From assembly GCA_030141605.1 (NCBI GenBank), contig JAQGDQ010000581.1, positions 12,501 through 76,500 on the forward strand: a stretch of DNA of 64,000 nt, written 5' to 3'. The notes under the pieces were generated by a model, which worked only from the letters and a program-made list of their open reading frames with translations, did not search any database and was not told the origin of the DNA. The DNA comes from Tubiluchus corallicola. Taxonomy: Eukaryota; Priapulida; Priapulimorpha; Priapulimorphida; Tubiluchidae. The position numbers and the translations under genes are program-made. Positions 1 to 13,800 of the stretch are shown one piece after another (the first letter of the stretch is position 1; each line of letters opens with the position of its first letter).

Positions 1-261
1 TGCTTGAACTGTTTTTTATACCACACATCCTTACACTAAGAATGTAAACACACAAAAAAGTTGATGTCTTCTAGATTGTGACGTTTCACAATGGTCTGAC
101 CTGGCACAATGCTTAGTCAGCACAATGCTTAGTGAATGTTGTGCCTTAGTGACATATTCACTGCTAAAAGTTTAAATACAAAACAGGGACATACAAGATT
201 GTCTAGGAAAATCAATAACCTTATAATAGCTCATTCGCAAAAGCTTCCTTTTGCCTGAAGG

Positions 262-1623
262 TACGATTCCATGTGCGAGTAATGCGTGATGCGTAATGCG
301 CATACAGTAGTTTATATTTAAATGCGTAGAAGTGTGTCCATGTGTAGGTAATGCGTGATGCATAATGCGTATACAGTAGTTTATATTTAAGCGCGTAGAA
401 GTGTTTCTATGCGTACGTAATGCGTGATGCGTAATGCGTATACAGCAGTTTATATTTAAACACATAAAAGTGTTTCTATGTGTACGTAATGCGTGATACG
501 TGATGCGTATACAGCAGTTTATATTTAAACACATAAAAGTGTTTCTATGTGTACGTAATGCGTGATACGTGATGCGTATACAGCAGTTTATATTTAAACA
601 TGTAGAAGTGTTTCCATGTGTACGTAATGCGTGATGCGTAATGCGTATACAGCAGTTTATATTTAAACATGTAGAAGTGTTTCCATGTGTACGTAATGCG
701 TGATGCGTAATGCGTATACAGCAATTTATAGTTAAACACGTAGATATGTTTCCATGTGTACGTAATGCGTGGTGCGTAATGCCTATACAGTAGTTTATAT
801 TTAAATGCGTAGAAGTGTTTCCATGTGTACGTAATGCGTGATGCGTAATGCGTATACAGCAATTTATAGTTAAACACATAAAAGTGTTTCCATGTGTACG
901 TAATGCGTAATGCGTAATGCGTATACAGCAGTTTATATTTAAACACGTAGAAGTGTTTCCATGTGTACGTAATGCGTGATGCGTAATGCGTATACAGCAA
1001 TTTATAGTTAAACACATAAAAGTGTTTCCATGTGTACGTAATGCGCATTCTGCAGTCCTTGGTGCGTATTCTTTCGAACGTGATAGCTATCGTCTCAATA
1101 CGCATCACGCGGCAATACGCAGACGGGCCGTTACCTAGGTGATTATAGCTAATCTTCAAGTTACCGGTGCCCATATTTCGCCATTATAACTTCCAGAAAT
1201 TCTAATTACGTGAGTTTTGGTCACTTTAGGATCTACAAACAATAATATTTTTTCTATTTGAGTTTTTGAGAGGTGGAAGAAGCATGTAGTTATTTGTTGC
1301 GCATACCACTGCAGTTCTTTCACTAAATGATGGTGCCTGCCATATTTGTTCTCTCCTCTACAAAATGTTGTTCACCCAAAACCTGTTTTCTTTTTCATCT
1401 AATAGTACAATAATAAACTGAAACTATGTCTTCATCACTACGAAATTTCGATAAAGGCATGGCTTCCAAAAATTATTATTCCTACTGTTACAATTTTATA
1501 CAACACCGACCAAAAATGGCGGAAACAGAGCCGTAAGCTTTGTTAATACGCATGACGTTTACGGACACGTGGAAACAGTCAATACGCATCACGGATCACG
1601 CATTACGCGCACGCGGAGTCGTA
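262..1623. mobile_element. Palindromic DNA element with internal 69-bp minisatellite, copy 1
   Basis: The two ends are imperfect inverted repeats of about 40 bases, built from words such as GCGTAATGCGTGATGCGTAA. Between them are a 69-bp tandem array and about 550 bases of unique sequence. Much of that unique sequence recurs at 8.2-9.35 kb, for example the stretch with gagaggtggaagaagcatg. The element lies in the KIF19 intron before the first exon seen here. No transposase was found and the target-site duplication is unclear. Confidence 0.6.
297..1045. repeat. 69-bp minisatellite (about 11 copies)
   Basis: Successive tatacag words fall 69 bases apart. Because 69 is divisible by three, long open frames appear on the minus strand. 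They are products of the periodicity, not genes. Confidence 0.9.
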
Positions 1624-1708
1624 ACCCAAATTGTAATTACAAAGTTGCTGCACCTGTAACATGATAGCATTACAATTACGATCAATTACAATAACGAACT
1701 TTTTACAG

Positions 1709-1853
1709 GTAAGAAAGAATATCGTTGACGTAACACATCACGTGACCCAGTACTCGCACGTGATAAATGACCTACGTAACGAGGTGACGCGACTGAGGAC
1801 ACAAATGGAGGAGCAAGAATCAAGGGGCGTGAAGAGCATCGTCGACATTCAGA
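1709..1853 (+). CDS. KIF19: KIF19 exon (neck region)
   Basis: The acceptor is ttttacag and the donor is A|GTAAGT. The exon starts in phase 0 and leaves one base. It encodes VRKNIVDVTHHVTQYSHV followed by a heptad-like stretch, matching the segment directly after the kinesin-8 motor core. Confidence 0.85.
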
Positions 1854-4800
1854 GTAAGTACTGCCACACCCTATTCTATTCCTATTGCACGTTAAAGGAA
1901 GACCGGACGATTGTTTAGACTCAATCTCATTTTAATTTACTGTTCAAAATATACATTTTCTTGCCTATAAAAGTTAACAATTGTTCCTTATATTTGAATA
2001 ATTCGCTTAGAAAGTTAGTTAACGGCAACCGAACACAGCTATTGCTTACGTCAGAAACTAACCATAGTTTGTGCAATGGCAGGAATCTTCCCTTGCGCGT
2101 CAAGCACATTTACATAGGTGTTACAGTACTGTGTAAACGCATGATGTCACGAAAAATTTGCTGTATGTCATATAACGTCATGAAACTAACACAGCAGTTC
2201 ATGATCATGGTTATCGCGGTACCGCCTTCTACTTTTTGCCCATGTGCACGTAACAAAAAGGCGCCGCTGCCAATCTTAGTAGATTCACTGAGCCGCATGT
2301 AGCTTTGAAAGTTTGCCATGCCCATCGTGGCTGTTTCACACGCAATCTTCACGAGCCACCCACACAATAAACAACAATAGCCAGCAAGCAGCTATAACCA
2401 CTTATCATAAACAGACTCTACTCATCAGAAGCAGCAATTATTTCACTACGCAAAACTTTCCATGCATACTACCTACACATATCTGAAAAACTAAGACGCC
2501 ATGTTACCGTATAGATTTAACATTATTGTTGTTATCTGATACCCCGCTAATGAAACGAATCATTTAGCTGTTTCTGGTATTTATCGATCGCGTACAGTAC
2601 AGCCGAGCGGCCAGCATATTTATACAGAACTTTGTTATTTGCCAATCTTGAAAAAATTGTAAAAAATTCAGATCTGTGTCAACTTGCCCCAAGATTCATC
2701 GACCCCGAGTTTAAGGAAAGACAGGATGATATTTCATATGCTACCCCATTTTTAAGTATGGTAAAAGTATACATTTTAATACCAACAATACTGCAAAAGT
2801 GTTTCAGGTAATAAAATAAAAGGTTAAAAACTAACGGCGGGGGAGTCCAGCCAGTGATGGTGTCACAAACGAACACAATTTTCAACAACAAAAATATTGC
2901 ACAAGCGTGTTGCGCGTGTTTGCAAAAGCTAAAACTGAAGTACAGTGCTACTGTAAGATATTCAGGGTGTTGTACTAAAAGTAGGCAAGTTTTAAGATAA
3001 AAATTCAAATTTCAAATTTACCGCTGTACTCATGCATGAGTTGTCGAACGTGTGTAGTTCGTCACAAACTAACACATCTAAACTGATAGGTACAGCATCT
3101 GTATTTTGTGGAACGTTTTCCGAAGTACAGGCGCTAATGCCCGTCTAACTAGAGTATGGCATGTAACAGCGTCCGTTTTGCTTCAAATTATCTTATAATT
3201 ATCGGTTATTGTATAGTCTCTTTTTTGTACGTAATGAAGCCGTACGGTAAGTCCAAAAAGTAGCGACAGATGGACAGACAGACGGAAAAGCTATCCACTT
3301 CGTTAACTGGGGCAATGATAATGATTAATTCTATTGATCTTAGAACAGCACAGAAACTTATTGACATCTTGGCAATGTTAATTAGTGCTGTTATCTTCAT
3401 CAATATTCCAGCAGCTTCCCCAGAAAGATAATTGCAGATAATTTCACTTTCAGAAGAAAAAGTGGAGGCAGCTTTTGTTTCATTAAATGGCAAAAACTTT
3501 TCAGTCTATTTTTAGATAAATAACTGCCTAGTGGTTAAAGGAAAGATCCAGCTTTCTGGGGAGTTGGGCTTATTTCAAAGTTCGTGAAAAGTGTTAGAAT
3601 TTAGCAATAAAAAGCTTGATAAGCATCTTGATAAATTATGCAAAACACTCAGTGATTGTTTGACGCTCAGGTACTTCGCCCAATGACGTCTATTCTTCCA
3701 CCGATGACGTCGCTCAGGTACTTCCCCCAAGTCTGAACGCTCATTCTTCCACCGATGACGTCATTGAGGCACCTCCCCCAAGATTGAACGCCCATTCTTC
3801 CACCGATGACGTCGTTCAGGCACTTCCCCCAAGTTTGAACGCCCATTCTTCCACCGGTGACGTCGTTCAGGCACTTCCCCCAAGTTTGAACGCCCATTCT
3901 TCCACCGGTGACGTCGTTCAGGCACTTCCCCCAAGTTTGAACGCCCATTCTTCCACCGATGACGTCATTCACTGACTGAAGAAAAATAACACGCCACTAT
4001 TTAATGAAAAACGATATTAATGAAAAATCCTGAAAAATCGGAACAACAATGAAGTATCCATTGTTATCGTCTGCAGTTCAATTTTGCTGAGTGAAGGATG
4101 GAAAATGTTCTACGTCAGTTACGTGAACCAGTTACGTCATAATTGTCAAGTGAATAGCGGCCACCGCTGCGCCTGAAAATTTCTACACTATTAATATAAA
4201 TTAACTTTATGCTTTACAGGGTTTTTGCAAATTTCTTTGTTATACTTTTCTAAGTTTAAGTGTCAACGGTAAAGTAAAACCAATGTAATAAATTGCCTTT
4301 ACCCAGATTAGTGCATCGATTATGATGACCTAAATTACAGCTGTGGCTCTATTAAGCGCGCAAATCTGCAGTGCTAATTTATTCGCGAGACGAAATGAAA
4401 ATTGATTTCCCGATTTAGAATGTCAAAGATGATCCTTATTTGTGGAAACGAATTCGAAGTGAATTGAAATTTAATTTTCTCCATCAAATTACAACAAACA
4501 CGCAATAACTACATTCAAACATTTGCATAAGGCAGTATGTAAGTACAGGTAAATAAGTGAAGACAGGTAATAATGACAGTAAAGAAAGAAAGGTATAGGA
4601 TGACAAAGAGGTCATCAAAAAGTCTAAAAACTGTCTAATCTAAACGAAATGAGTTGTTTAAAGTAAGACCGAACCCAATCTTAAACTGTCATGTCGGTTT
4701 TCATAAACGTTAAAGCAAAACTGGACCCAATCTTAAACTGTAGGTTAAAACAATCTGCTCTTTAAAATATTGAAAGGAAACATACTATTTTTTCAAAAAT

Positions 4801-7780
4801 GACTTACGTGAAAGAGTTATTACCACACAAACACAATTTCGCGTTCGCGCCACTAGTTCTTCGCTGTTACATGCATTTTGTGCTAGTTAAACCGGCATTA
4901 GCGCCTGCATTTCGGAAACGTGTTGCACTAAAAACAGGTGCTGTACCTCTTAGTAGTTTGTGACGAACTACACACGTTCGACAGCTCATACGTGAGCACA
5001 GCGGTAAATATAAAGTTAAAATTTTTCTCTTAAAACATGTCTAGTTTTAGTACACACAGGATATCTTGTCTTAAAAGATGCTTAGTTTTAGTACAACACA
5101 CTGAATATCTTACAGTAGCACTGTACTTCAAATTTCACTTTCGCAAACACGTGCAACACGCTCGTGGAGTATTTTTGCTGTTGCAAATTATGTTAGTTTG
5201 TGATGTAATCAATAGTTGGGCTCGCCCGCCGTTAATTAAATTTTTAATCTATTATCTAATTATCAGAAACGATTTTGCAGTATTAATCGTGTTAAAATGT
5301 AGACTTTTTATCGGATTTGAAAATGGGGTAGTGTATGAAAGATCATCCTGTCTTCCTTTAAACTAAAGGTAATCTATTCAGTTCTCCTTACAGGTACTGT
5401 AGATAAAATGCTTTGTCTGTCATGATGTACAAATAGAGCCAAAGTTTCACAACAACATTCTTATTTAAAAAAACTTTACTAAACATCATGAAAAAGTTTA
5501 TTGAGAGATAAAGAACTGAACTGCAGTGACTGCACGGTTACTCTTGAAAATAAAGCAATGTACAAAAACTATCAGTTCAGTAACCGAATGTGAATTCGCT
5601 CAGCAGCCTCTTTTCTAACGTATTTCTACTATGTTCTGTCTCCCTGTGGATGTTACCGTTGCTTTCCTGTTTTACGAAGCTATCCAGCAAGACTGTAAGC
5701 AAGAACTAAGCAGTGTAAACCTATGTTTGAGAGAGATTATGTGATTCTAAAGTGAAAAGTACGTGGCAGATTAACTAACGGTGCATTCACACTAGCGAGC
5801 TTTCTCCAGCCAGTTATCTCTCTGACAGCAAATTCGCAGGTGTGAACTGCTTTGCGAGTTACTGTCGACAAGTTGTTGCAAACTTTCTAACAGTTGCTGA
5901 GAGTTGATTCACTGCAAGTTACCGTCTTGTGTGAATGCTCATTGAGTTACTCTGGACACTTCTCGTAGTGAATAGAGAAGCGAGTGTCAGCTTACTCACA
6001 GCAAGTTTTGCTCTCTAGTCTGAACACACTTGCGTTAGTGAGTTACTTAGCGAGTTAACTTGGGAGAAAACTCGATTGTCTGATCATTCCATAAGAAGAC
6101 AAAGAAACGGACAGACACACAAACAAACAAACATTCAAACAAATAAACAGACAGACACACAGTGAGACACACAAACAAAAGTCACCACAACTGTTGATTG
6201 ATAGTTGACAGTTTTTCTGTTGTTTCAAATTGATGAAATTCTTTTGTTCTTGAAACAGACGAGGTCGTGGAAACGTCACGACGCGAGGTAGAAGCTGAAA
6301 TGAAATGGTTACGTAATCAGCTTATGGCGACATTTCACCAGCAGATGGAGCTGAGACGAAAACTCATGGACGTCAATCAGTTGTCTCTGGACTTGACCTG
6401 GGAACTACAACTGTGCACCAAAACTATAAATGAGTAAGTAAGACATCTCATACATTCTGGTCTGCAACACATATCTGGTCAAGCTATGGCCAGAAGGACA
6501 AGAGATATACCACAAGTAGTCACAAATGTTATTAGAAGTAGCAACTAAGTTTTCTTTACAAAATGACAGTGAGAGAAATGAAAAGTATAGACACAGTGCT
6601 ACAGCCCAGTAACAGTGGTACGTACAGTCAGTGCATTGCACCATGGCCCAGAGGACGTATGTGGTCCAAAGATTTGGAGGTTGGTGAAAGGCTTTCCGTT
6701 GAAGCTTTGGTAGGATCGCCATGGCCAGTGATACGAAGAAGCCAAAATCATTTGAGTTTGGTGTGGCTTCTGAACAAGTGACAAGAACAAGAAGAAAATA
6801 TGGGAGTGGGATGAAGAGGGAGTTCTGTAGTTCTGAACATTCCAATCAAGTTTGCATCAACTACAGATGTAAAAGAAGCGAACATAAGAAGGCTAACTTA
6901 TTTAGGCACAGTTGTTTTGTAATTTTGTGCGAAATGCACTTAATCTGATTTTTGTTTCAGCTGGCAAAGTAGCAAAGACATGGCTAGCAGCCAAGGTACG
7001 GAGAAGGCAAGAAAAACAGAAGAGAGTCCAGGTAAATTCTACGTTGTTGTCAACTAGCTTACCACAGAGTACGTTTCTTGCAATACAGTAATATCAAAAA
7101 GTCAACAGTTCTTTTTTTACCTGTTACCTTTTCTACCTTTGTCTGTTTTTACGTTACATTTTTTGATCTGCTGTTTTAATTTTGATTTAATCTAATATAT
7201 ATGCATTGTGATACCGTCTATGATATACTACTATGATATGATACTACGTGTATTAACTAAAGAAAATTATAAAAAAAGAAAAGAAAGAAAAAAGTAAAAT
7301 GAAACACCTAGCAAGCTCCCCATCAACAAACTGCCTTCTATCAACCTTTACATCAGGAGTGAACACTTTTTCAGCAAAAGTCAGAGAAATCCCACTTCTG
7401 ACACCAGTGTGATGCCGTCTATGATAGCAAGGATTCATAATTAACTAAAGAAAATTATAAAAAAAGAAAAGAAAGAAAAAACAGTAAAATGAAACACTTA
7501 GCAACAGTTTATAGCTGACACGCGTTGAGTCGAAATGCAAACCAAGGGGTTAAACGAAAAACTACTGAATCACGACTGACTTAATAACAGCAACGATGAA
7601 GAGAAAAACAAAATGAAACCGAAGCCGAACATGGCCGAGAACGCACTGCCCTCGAATATACGAGAACAGGTTACACGCTCGAGAAAATTGGCCTAGAAAA
7701 CTGAGCTCTGATTGGCCCACGAAATTTTACATTCAATACACTACATTTTCATGAAGCCCGTGGTTTCCGAGGCGGTTTAG

Positions 7781-7811
<31 letters not shown>

Positions 7812-10800
7812 ATATAATCTACAATCTATTTTGCTCTATTGATTTCATTGTTTTGATTGTTTGACTTTTGACTATCATTGCTTTATGCACTGTTGTTCAT
7901 ACTACCATTGTCTATATTGTTTATCGATGTTGTCATTGTTTTTTTTACCCATGCCTTTGCAACCTGATTCTGGATTTATCCTGTAACTATTAGACATTTG
8001 TTAAACATTTGTCGGAGACACATTCTTTCTGGTTGAAATTTAGAAGAACCCGAGGAGGTACAACAAGCTAGAGAGAAGGTGATGGAGTTAAACGAGGAAC
8101 AGCAGAAGTTGTCTCAGTACAAAGTGAAGCTAGAGAAGCAGCTGAGCAACAACAGAGACAAAGCATCCAGACTTGAAGCGGTAAGACCAACAAGTTTTCA
8201 TCTTCGCTAATTGATAATTTCTCTATCAGTATTTTAGTGAAAAAACTGCAGTTAGATGCGCAACACATAACTACATGCTTCTTCCACCTCACAAAAACAT
8301 TATTGTTTGTAGATCCTAAAGTGACCAAAACTCACCCAACTAGAATTTTTTTAAAGTTATAATAGCGAAATATGGTCACAAGAAACTTCAAAACTAGGTA
8401 TAATCACCTAGGTAATGGCGGTTTCCCGTCTGCCAATTGTGATGCATATTCGAACTATAGCGATCACTTTTCGAATGAACACGGATCGCGCATCACACAC
8501 GGAAGCACTTCTGCGTGTTTAAAAACAAACTGTTGTATACGCATTACGGACCACGCATCACGCATTACGCACACATGGAGTCATACCTTAATGGTACAGC
8601 AAGCATGATCAAATGGTAGAGAGCACAACTCCTCTATTTGCTGTGTACACATGGAAACACGCGTAGAAGTATTTCCATGTGTACGTAATGCGTAATGCGT
8701 AATGAATATACAGCAGTTTATATTTAAACACGTAGAAGTGCTTCCATGTGCACGTAACGCGCATTCCGTAATCCGTGGTGCGTATTCTCTCGAACGTGAT
8801 AGCTATCGTCTCAATATGCATCACGTGGCAATACGCAGACGGGCCGTTACCTAGGGGATTATAGCGAGTTTTCAAGCTTCTGCTGACCATATTTTGCCAT
8901 TATAACTTTCAAAAATTCTGGTTAGGTAAGTTTTGGTCACTTTAGGATCTATAAATAAAAATATTTTTTCTATTTGAGTTTTTGAGAGGTGGAAGAAGCA
9001 TGTAGTTATGTATTGTGCATCTAACAGCAGTTCTTTCACTAAATGATGATACCTGCCATATTTGTTCTCTACTCTACAAAATGTTGTGCACCCAAAACCT
9101 GTGCTTTCTTTTCTATCTAATAGTACAATAATAACCTGATACCAGAGCTGTAATTATCACGCTTAAATTTCGATAGAGACGTGGTTTCCAAAAATTATTG
9201 CTTGAGATTTTCACAAATAGCAACCAAAAATGGCGGAAAGAATGCCGTGAGCTTTGTTAATACGCGTAGCATTTACAGACACGTGGAAACAGTCAGTACG
9301 CATCATGCATTACGGATCACAGATCACGTATTATGCACTACGTACACATGGAGTCGTAGCTCTACTTGGCGAGAATATATACAGTTGCATTTTTCAAAAA
9401 CTCTGTCAAATGAAAAACCATAAGAAGTAGTTTGGTAGTTAAGTTCGAAACAAAACTATTATCCGGATTGCTCAAAAACAACATTTGCACCAAATCTGTT
9501 TGAACTAAAAGGTGATACCAAAGAAAGCGACGACGGAGCAACAAAAGGAGCTGATTCAAATGCTGATGAAAGTTCACGAGGTTGAAGTTGAAAAACACGA
9601 ACTGAAAGTTTCCGAACTGCTGAAAGTACACGAACTGCAGATGAAGGATTTACAGCTCGTGCAGTACGACGATAACAAGAACCTGGCTGATCAGATTATT
9701 TACCACCAACGTCAAATTATTGAAGGTAAGAAATCAGACACTGCAATAGTGATGTTTTTGCTCAGAAGTTGAGGCAGAAAAAGCTGTGTACATGCGACTG
9801 GAAATGGTGCAATTACAAGTTTCATTATCGCACCTGATTAACTTACTGGCCATTGAGAACTTTCGCTTTTTACACAATATTTGTTATTTCCCTTACAATG
9901 AGTATTTGAAATACTCATTTTCATGGTCACATGGTCACATTTTTATAGCCAAGAACTTTTCTGGGTTTTGTGCATTTTTTTTATAAGAATTTATGCTGTT
10001 TGTGCAATAAATGAAGCACTTTTCGCTGGCACATTTTCTCAAATAGTTAAATTATCTGATCGTTTGAACAAAAACAACTAACCTCTTCTAATAACTAAGG
10101 AAATGTTCAACCAGAATACGTTATTTGTGCAAATGCTGACGTGGATTTTTTTATGCGCTATATTTGTAAAAAAAATTGTACGCTTTCATGCAACAGCGAG
10201 CCTTGGCTAGCACAATAGGTTGCTATGTCAGATATTCATAACACACTGCCTGTTGTGTACATTGTCCTAACTACACAGTGCAGACTAGGCATTGCTAAGT
10301 TGGTGTTGCTATGGTGCCTGAGTGGTTTTTAGTGTGCCCTCTAGGGGTGAGTTAAGGAAGCATTTTGACTTTGTAACTGCATTATATGCTTACGTGCAGT
10401 TCTATGGACTTACATAACCCGTTACTTTATGTATCCAAGACAACTTTAGTCATGGTCCTATATTTCATCCCAGAGTGCTGCACCTCAAAATATATATAAT
10501 AATACAATGTACCTAGATACACAGCATGCCAGCAGATTTGCAAGCAAGTATTAATAATTGAAAATTTACTAGTTATATTTAAGGAATTGCATGATTTGTA
10601 TTGTAGATAATCGTATTCGTAAGACCGAGATGTTGCAACTGCTGTACCTCAGGTACAAAGTGGACAGAGAGAACAGTCTTCTAAACGCAGACTTGTCGCG
10701 TCTAAACGTACAGGTATGCAAAGATACAAGTATAATAAACGACAATTGTGTGCTTGCAAACCAAAAGTCAGCATAGTTAAAACTATGTTATGATGTTTTA

Positions 10801-13800
10801 AAGTAGAGTGCACCAAAAATTTGGTCAAATGTCATTTTTTTGTTTTTTATGAAAACAAATGCTAAATATATTAGACTTTTATAGTCTAGCACCAAATTGT
10901 CAAGAAAATGTTTAAAAAATACTAAAAATCTAATTTTACAACCCTGTACCCACTTTTCTGGCAAACTAGTACAGTCATACCTCCGTTTTCGACCATAATT
11001 CATTTCTAAAAAGTGTTGGAAAACCGATTTGCTTGAGAACCGAATCATTTATTCCGATAAGAAATAATGTAAAAGCAAATAATCCGTTCTCAAGCACCAA
11101 ATGAACTGTAAAGTATTACTAAAACGAAATATAATAATGTAAAAATGTTTATCTAAACAGTGGATATGATATAACTGATAAGAAAAACATAATAGAATTA
11201 CTTAGAAAGAAAAACATCATTATTCCTGCATGAAAAAACCTTACGTGTTGGTAGCAGTGTGATGATATACGTAAGCAAGAGCAGAAACATGTGCGTGACT
11301 ACTCTGGGCTCGGTTACGCTCGGCTCGCTGCGCATGTGTTCATCACGTGCTTGGAGGTTGGTCGAGTACCGAAATTCTGATCGAGAACGGAGACAATTTC
11401 AGCTCGAATTTTCTGTGGAAAACCTATTTGTACGAGTACGGAGACGTTCGACAACGGAGGTATGACTGTACTACAATTGTAAAAAAACTTTAACAACTGT
11501 TTTCTCAAGATTATGTTTTTCATTGCGCAGCCTGCACCTGAACTTCCACATGAATTATTGCAGCTTAGAAATAACATAGAGTGATGAACTTGGTATCAAA
11601 ATGATCCTCATGAAATGGAGATTCAGGATATGCAAATAACTAGAAAAGCTTAATTGCCGCTTATGGACGATTTTGCTATGCAAGCACACAATTTATGAAT
11701 TCATTGTGATTGAAAATACGAAAAGCTAGTAGTATCCACGAATGACGTTATCGCAACTGAGCAAATTCCAATTTTGAATAGTGATGATGCTATCTTGTAC
11801 TTGCAGAGACAACTTGCAAAAGCCAGCCGTTTAAAGAAAGAAGACGGAGTCGATAATGATACAGGTATTGATACTGACGACGGAGCCATGGGTGAGGAGA
11901 ATGACGTCGTTCGTTCAAGGTAATCGCCATTTATAATTGACTCTCATCAAAATCAGAACTCCTTAAAATCTAAGCACGAGATTGTGGCATTCGTGCACTT
12001 CGTGTTTTAGCTACTGAAGGAAACACGAGTGCACAAATTTCTTGAACAACGTGTGCGTGTGTGTGCATGCGTGCATGTGACAGCATGCACGTGCGTGTGT
12101 GTGCCATGAAAATCATTCTTCCTATTCAAAATTTACAAGACAGAGATTCAGATGTCTCTTTTCAGATATTTCTTTCAGCGACTAGATGTTTGATGTTTGC
12201 ATTAGCAGACATGATGATGCAGATGCTTTGACCACCTCAACTCGACTTTCTTTTAGCTCTACCTATGTCCTGTCTAGACTATCAGTCATTAACATGTCAA
12301 CTGAGTGATGTACACGGGATTGTAATTCAAACATGTCATGAAACGTCATGAGTGTATCATGTCTATCATGTTTTTCCTGATGGGACATAATTAGCAAACA
12401 AAGTTCTGCAACAAAGGATGTGGTCAAGTGTAAGAAACTTTGAGCTTTGAATGGGTAAATGAACAAGTCACCAGGAAAGCTTCTCACTTCAAAATTAAGC
12501 AAAAGTTGAGTTTTCTCGCTTTCGCACAAACCTGTCATTCGCATGTGTCTACACTATCACTTTTTGTGTCATTCGACCATTTTAGTCACGCATGACAAAC
12601 TATGGGAGATGCTCGACAGTCTAGACGGGGCTTAATTTGTACAATAATATGGATTCAACAAAAACGCCATGGTAAGAAGCTTTTGTCCTTACCTTAGTGT
12701 GGTTACGTTATATGACACTCAACTCTGTGTCATAAACTAAAATGATCAAACCCACGAATTATTTGTTGGTGTGTGACAGGATGCTGTGCTAACACAGAGA
12801 GCTTTCTTTCAGAGCTGACGTGGTGCCTCAAACGCTGCCTCTACTTCCTGCAGAGAAAGTGCAATTAATGCAGAACGGTGAGATGCGTTCGGCAAGCAGT
12901 CTAATAACTCACACGCACCTGCTCGAGGATAGCAGGACCACTTTCAAAAGCGAAATTGTAGACTCCGCGACAAGATCCGTTACTGTAAGTGAAGTTTAAC
13001 ACTTAGAGCTGTACATTCGAAATACGAATTTCTCAAATAGCTGTGCAAAAATGGCCACTTTTTAAGTCGTTGTATGTTTTTTGGAAACATGCAGATAAAT
13101 ATACAAACTTTTCAAGCCCTACAAATCCCACTGCAGTTTGCTAGCTCTATTCAGTAGTCTAAATTATAGGCAAAAATTGAAATTTCTAAAACTGGTTCAT
13201 ACGTAAACAAAATACACATCACCCAGGTCTGAAGTTTCAGCTGCCTTGAAAAAACTAATATAGTATCGTGTTGCAAAAGTGCAGATTATGTCAAATTTGA
13301 ATACGAGCTATACTTGGGCAAATTATTCTACGATGTTCCCTACTCATATTCTTGCAACGTGGGAAGTCTGTACACAGTTATTTGTTTTTAGTGTGCAAGC
13401 TTGTTTAATTGTTTTATTTTTGCTAATTATTTATTATTATTATATAATTGTTATTATATAATTATTATAATACAACAAGTTTGAACGAACATTCAGCTAT
13501 AATACTTGCCATAGCTAGTCAACAAAATAAACGATGCTTGTAGTTCAATTACACAACAATAAACAGGCTAACTAGTTCATAATGACTTATATTACACATT
13601 TTGTTTTTTATTTTCACTAATCCCTAAACGTAACACGTATTTAGCAATTTATTAAAAGGTTAACTAACTAACTTTGCCGTATTGTTGTTTATGCAGTGTC
13701 TGTAAATTTCAGAAGGTTAATAAATTATGTTAATTAAGTTAAGCTACATCTCGTGTTCACCATGAATTACAGAGTGAGAAAAGCAACTCCACTCACGAGT

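Noticed and set aside
172-1174. Long open frames of 281 and 209 residues on the minus strand
   Set aside because: They are repeats of one 23-residue word caused by a 69-bp tandem array, whose length is a multiple of three.
3667-3975. Repetitive open frames on both strands (about 60-100 residues)
   Set aside because: A 51-bp minisatellite with no splice context or flanking coding signal.
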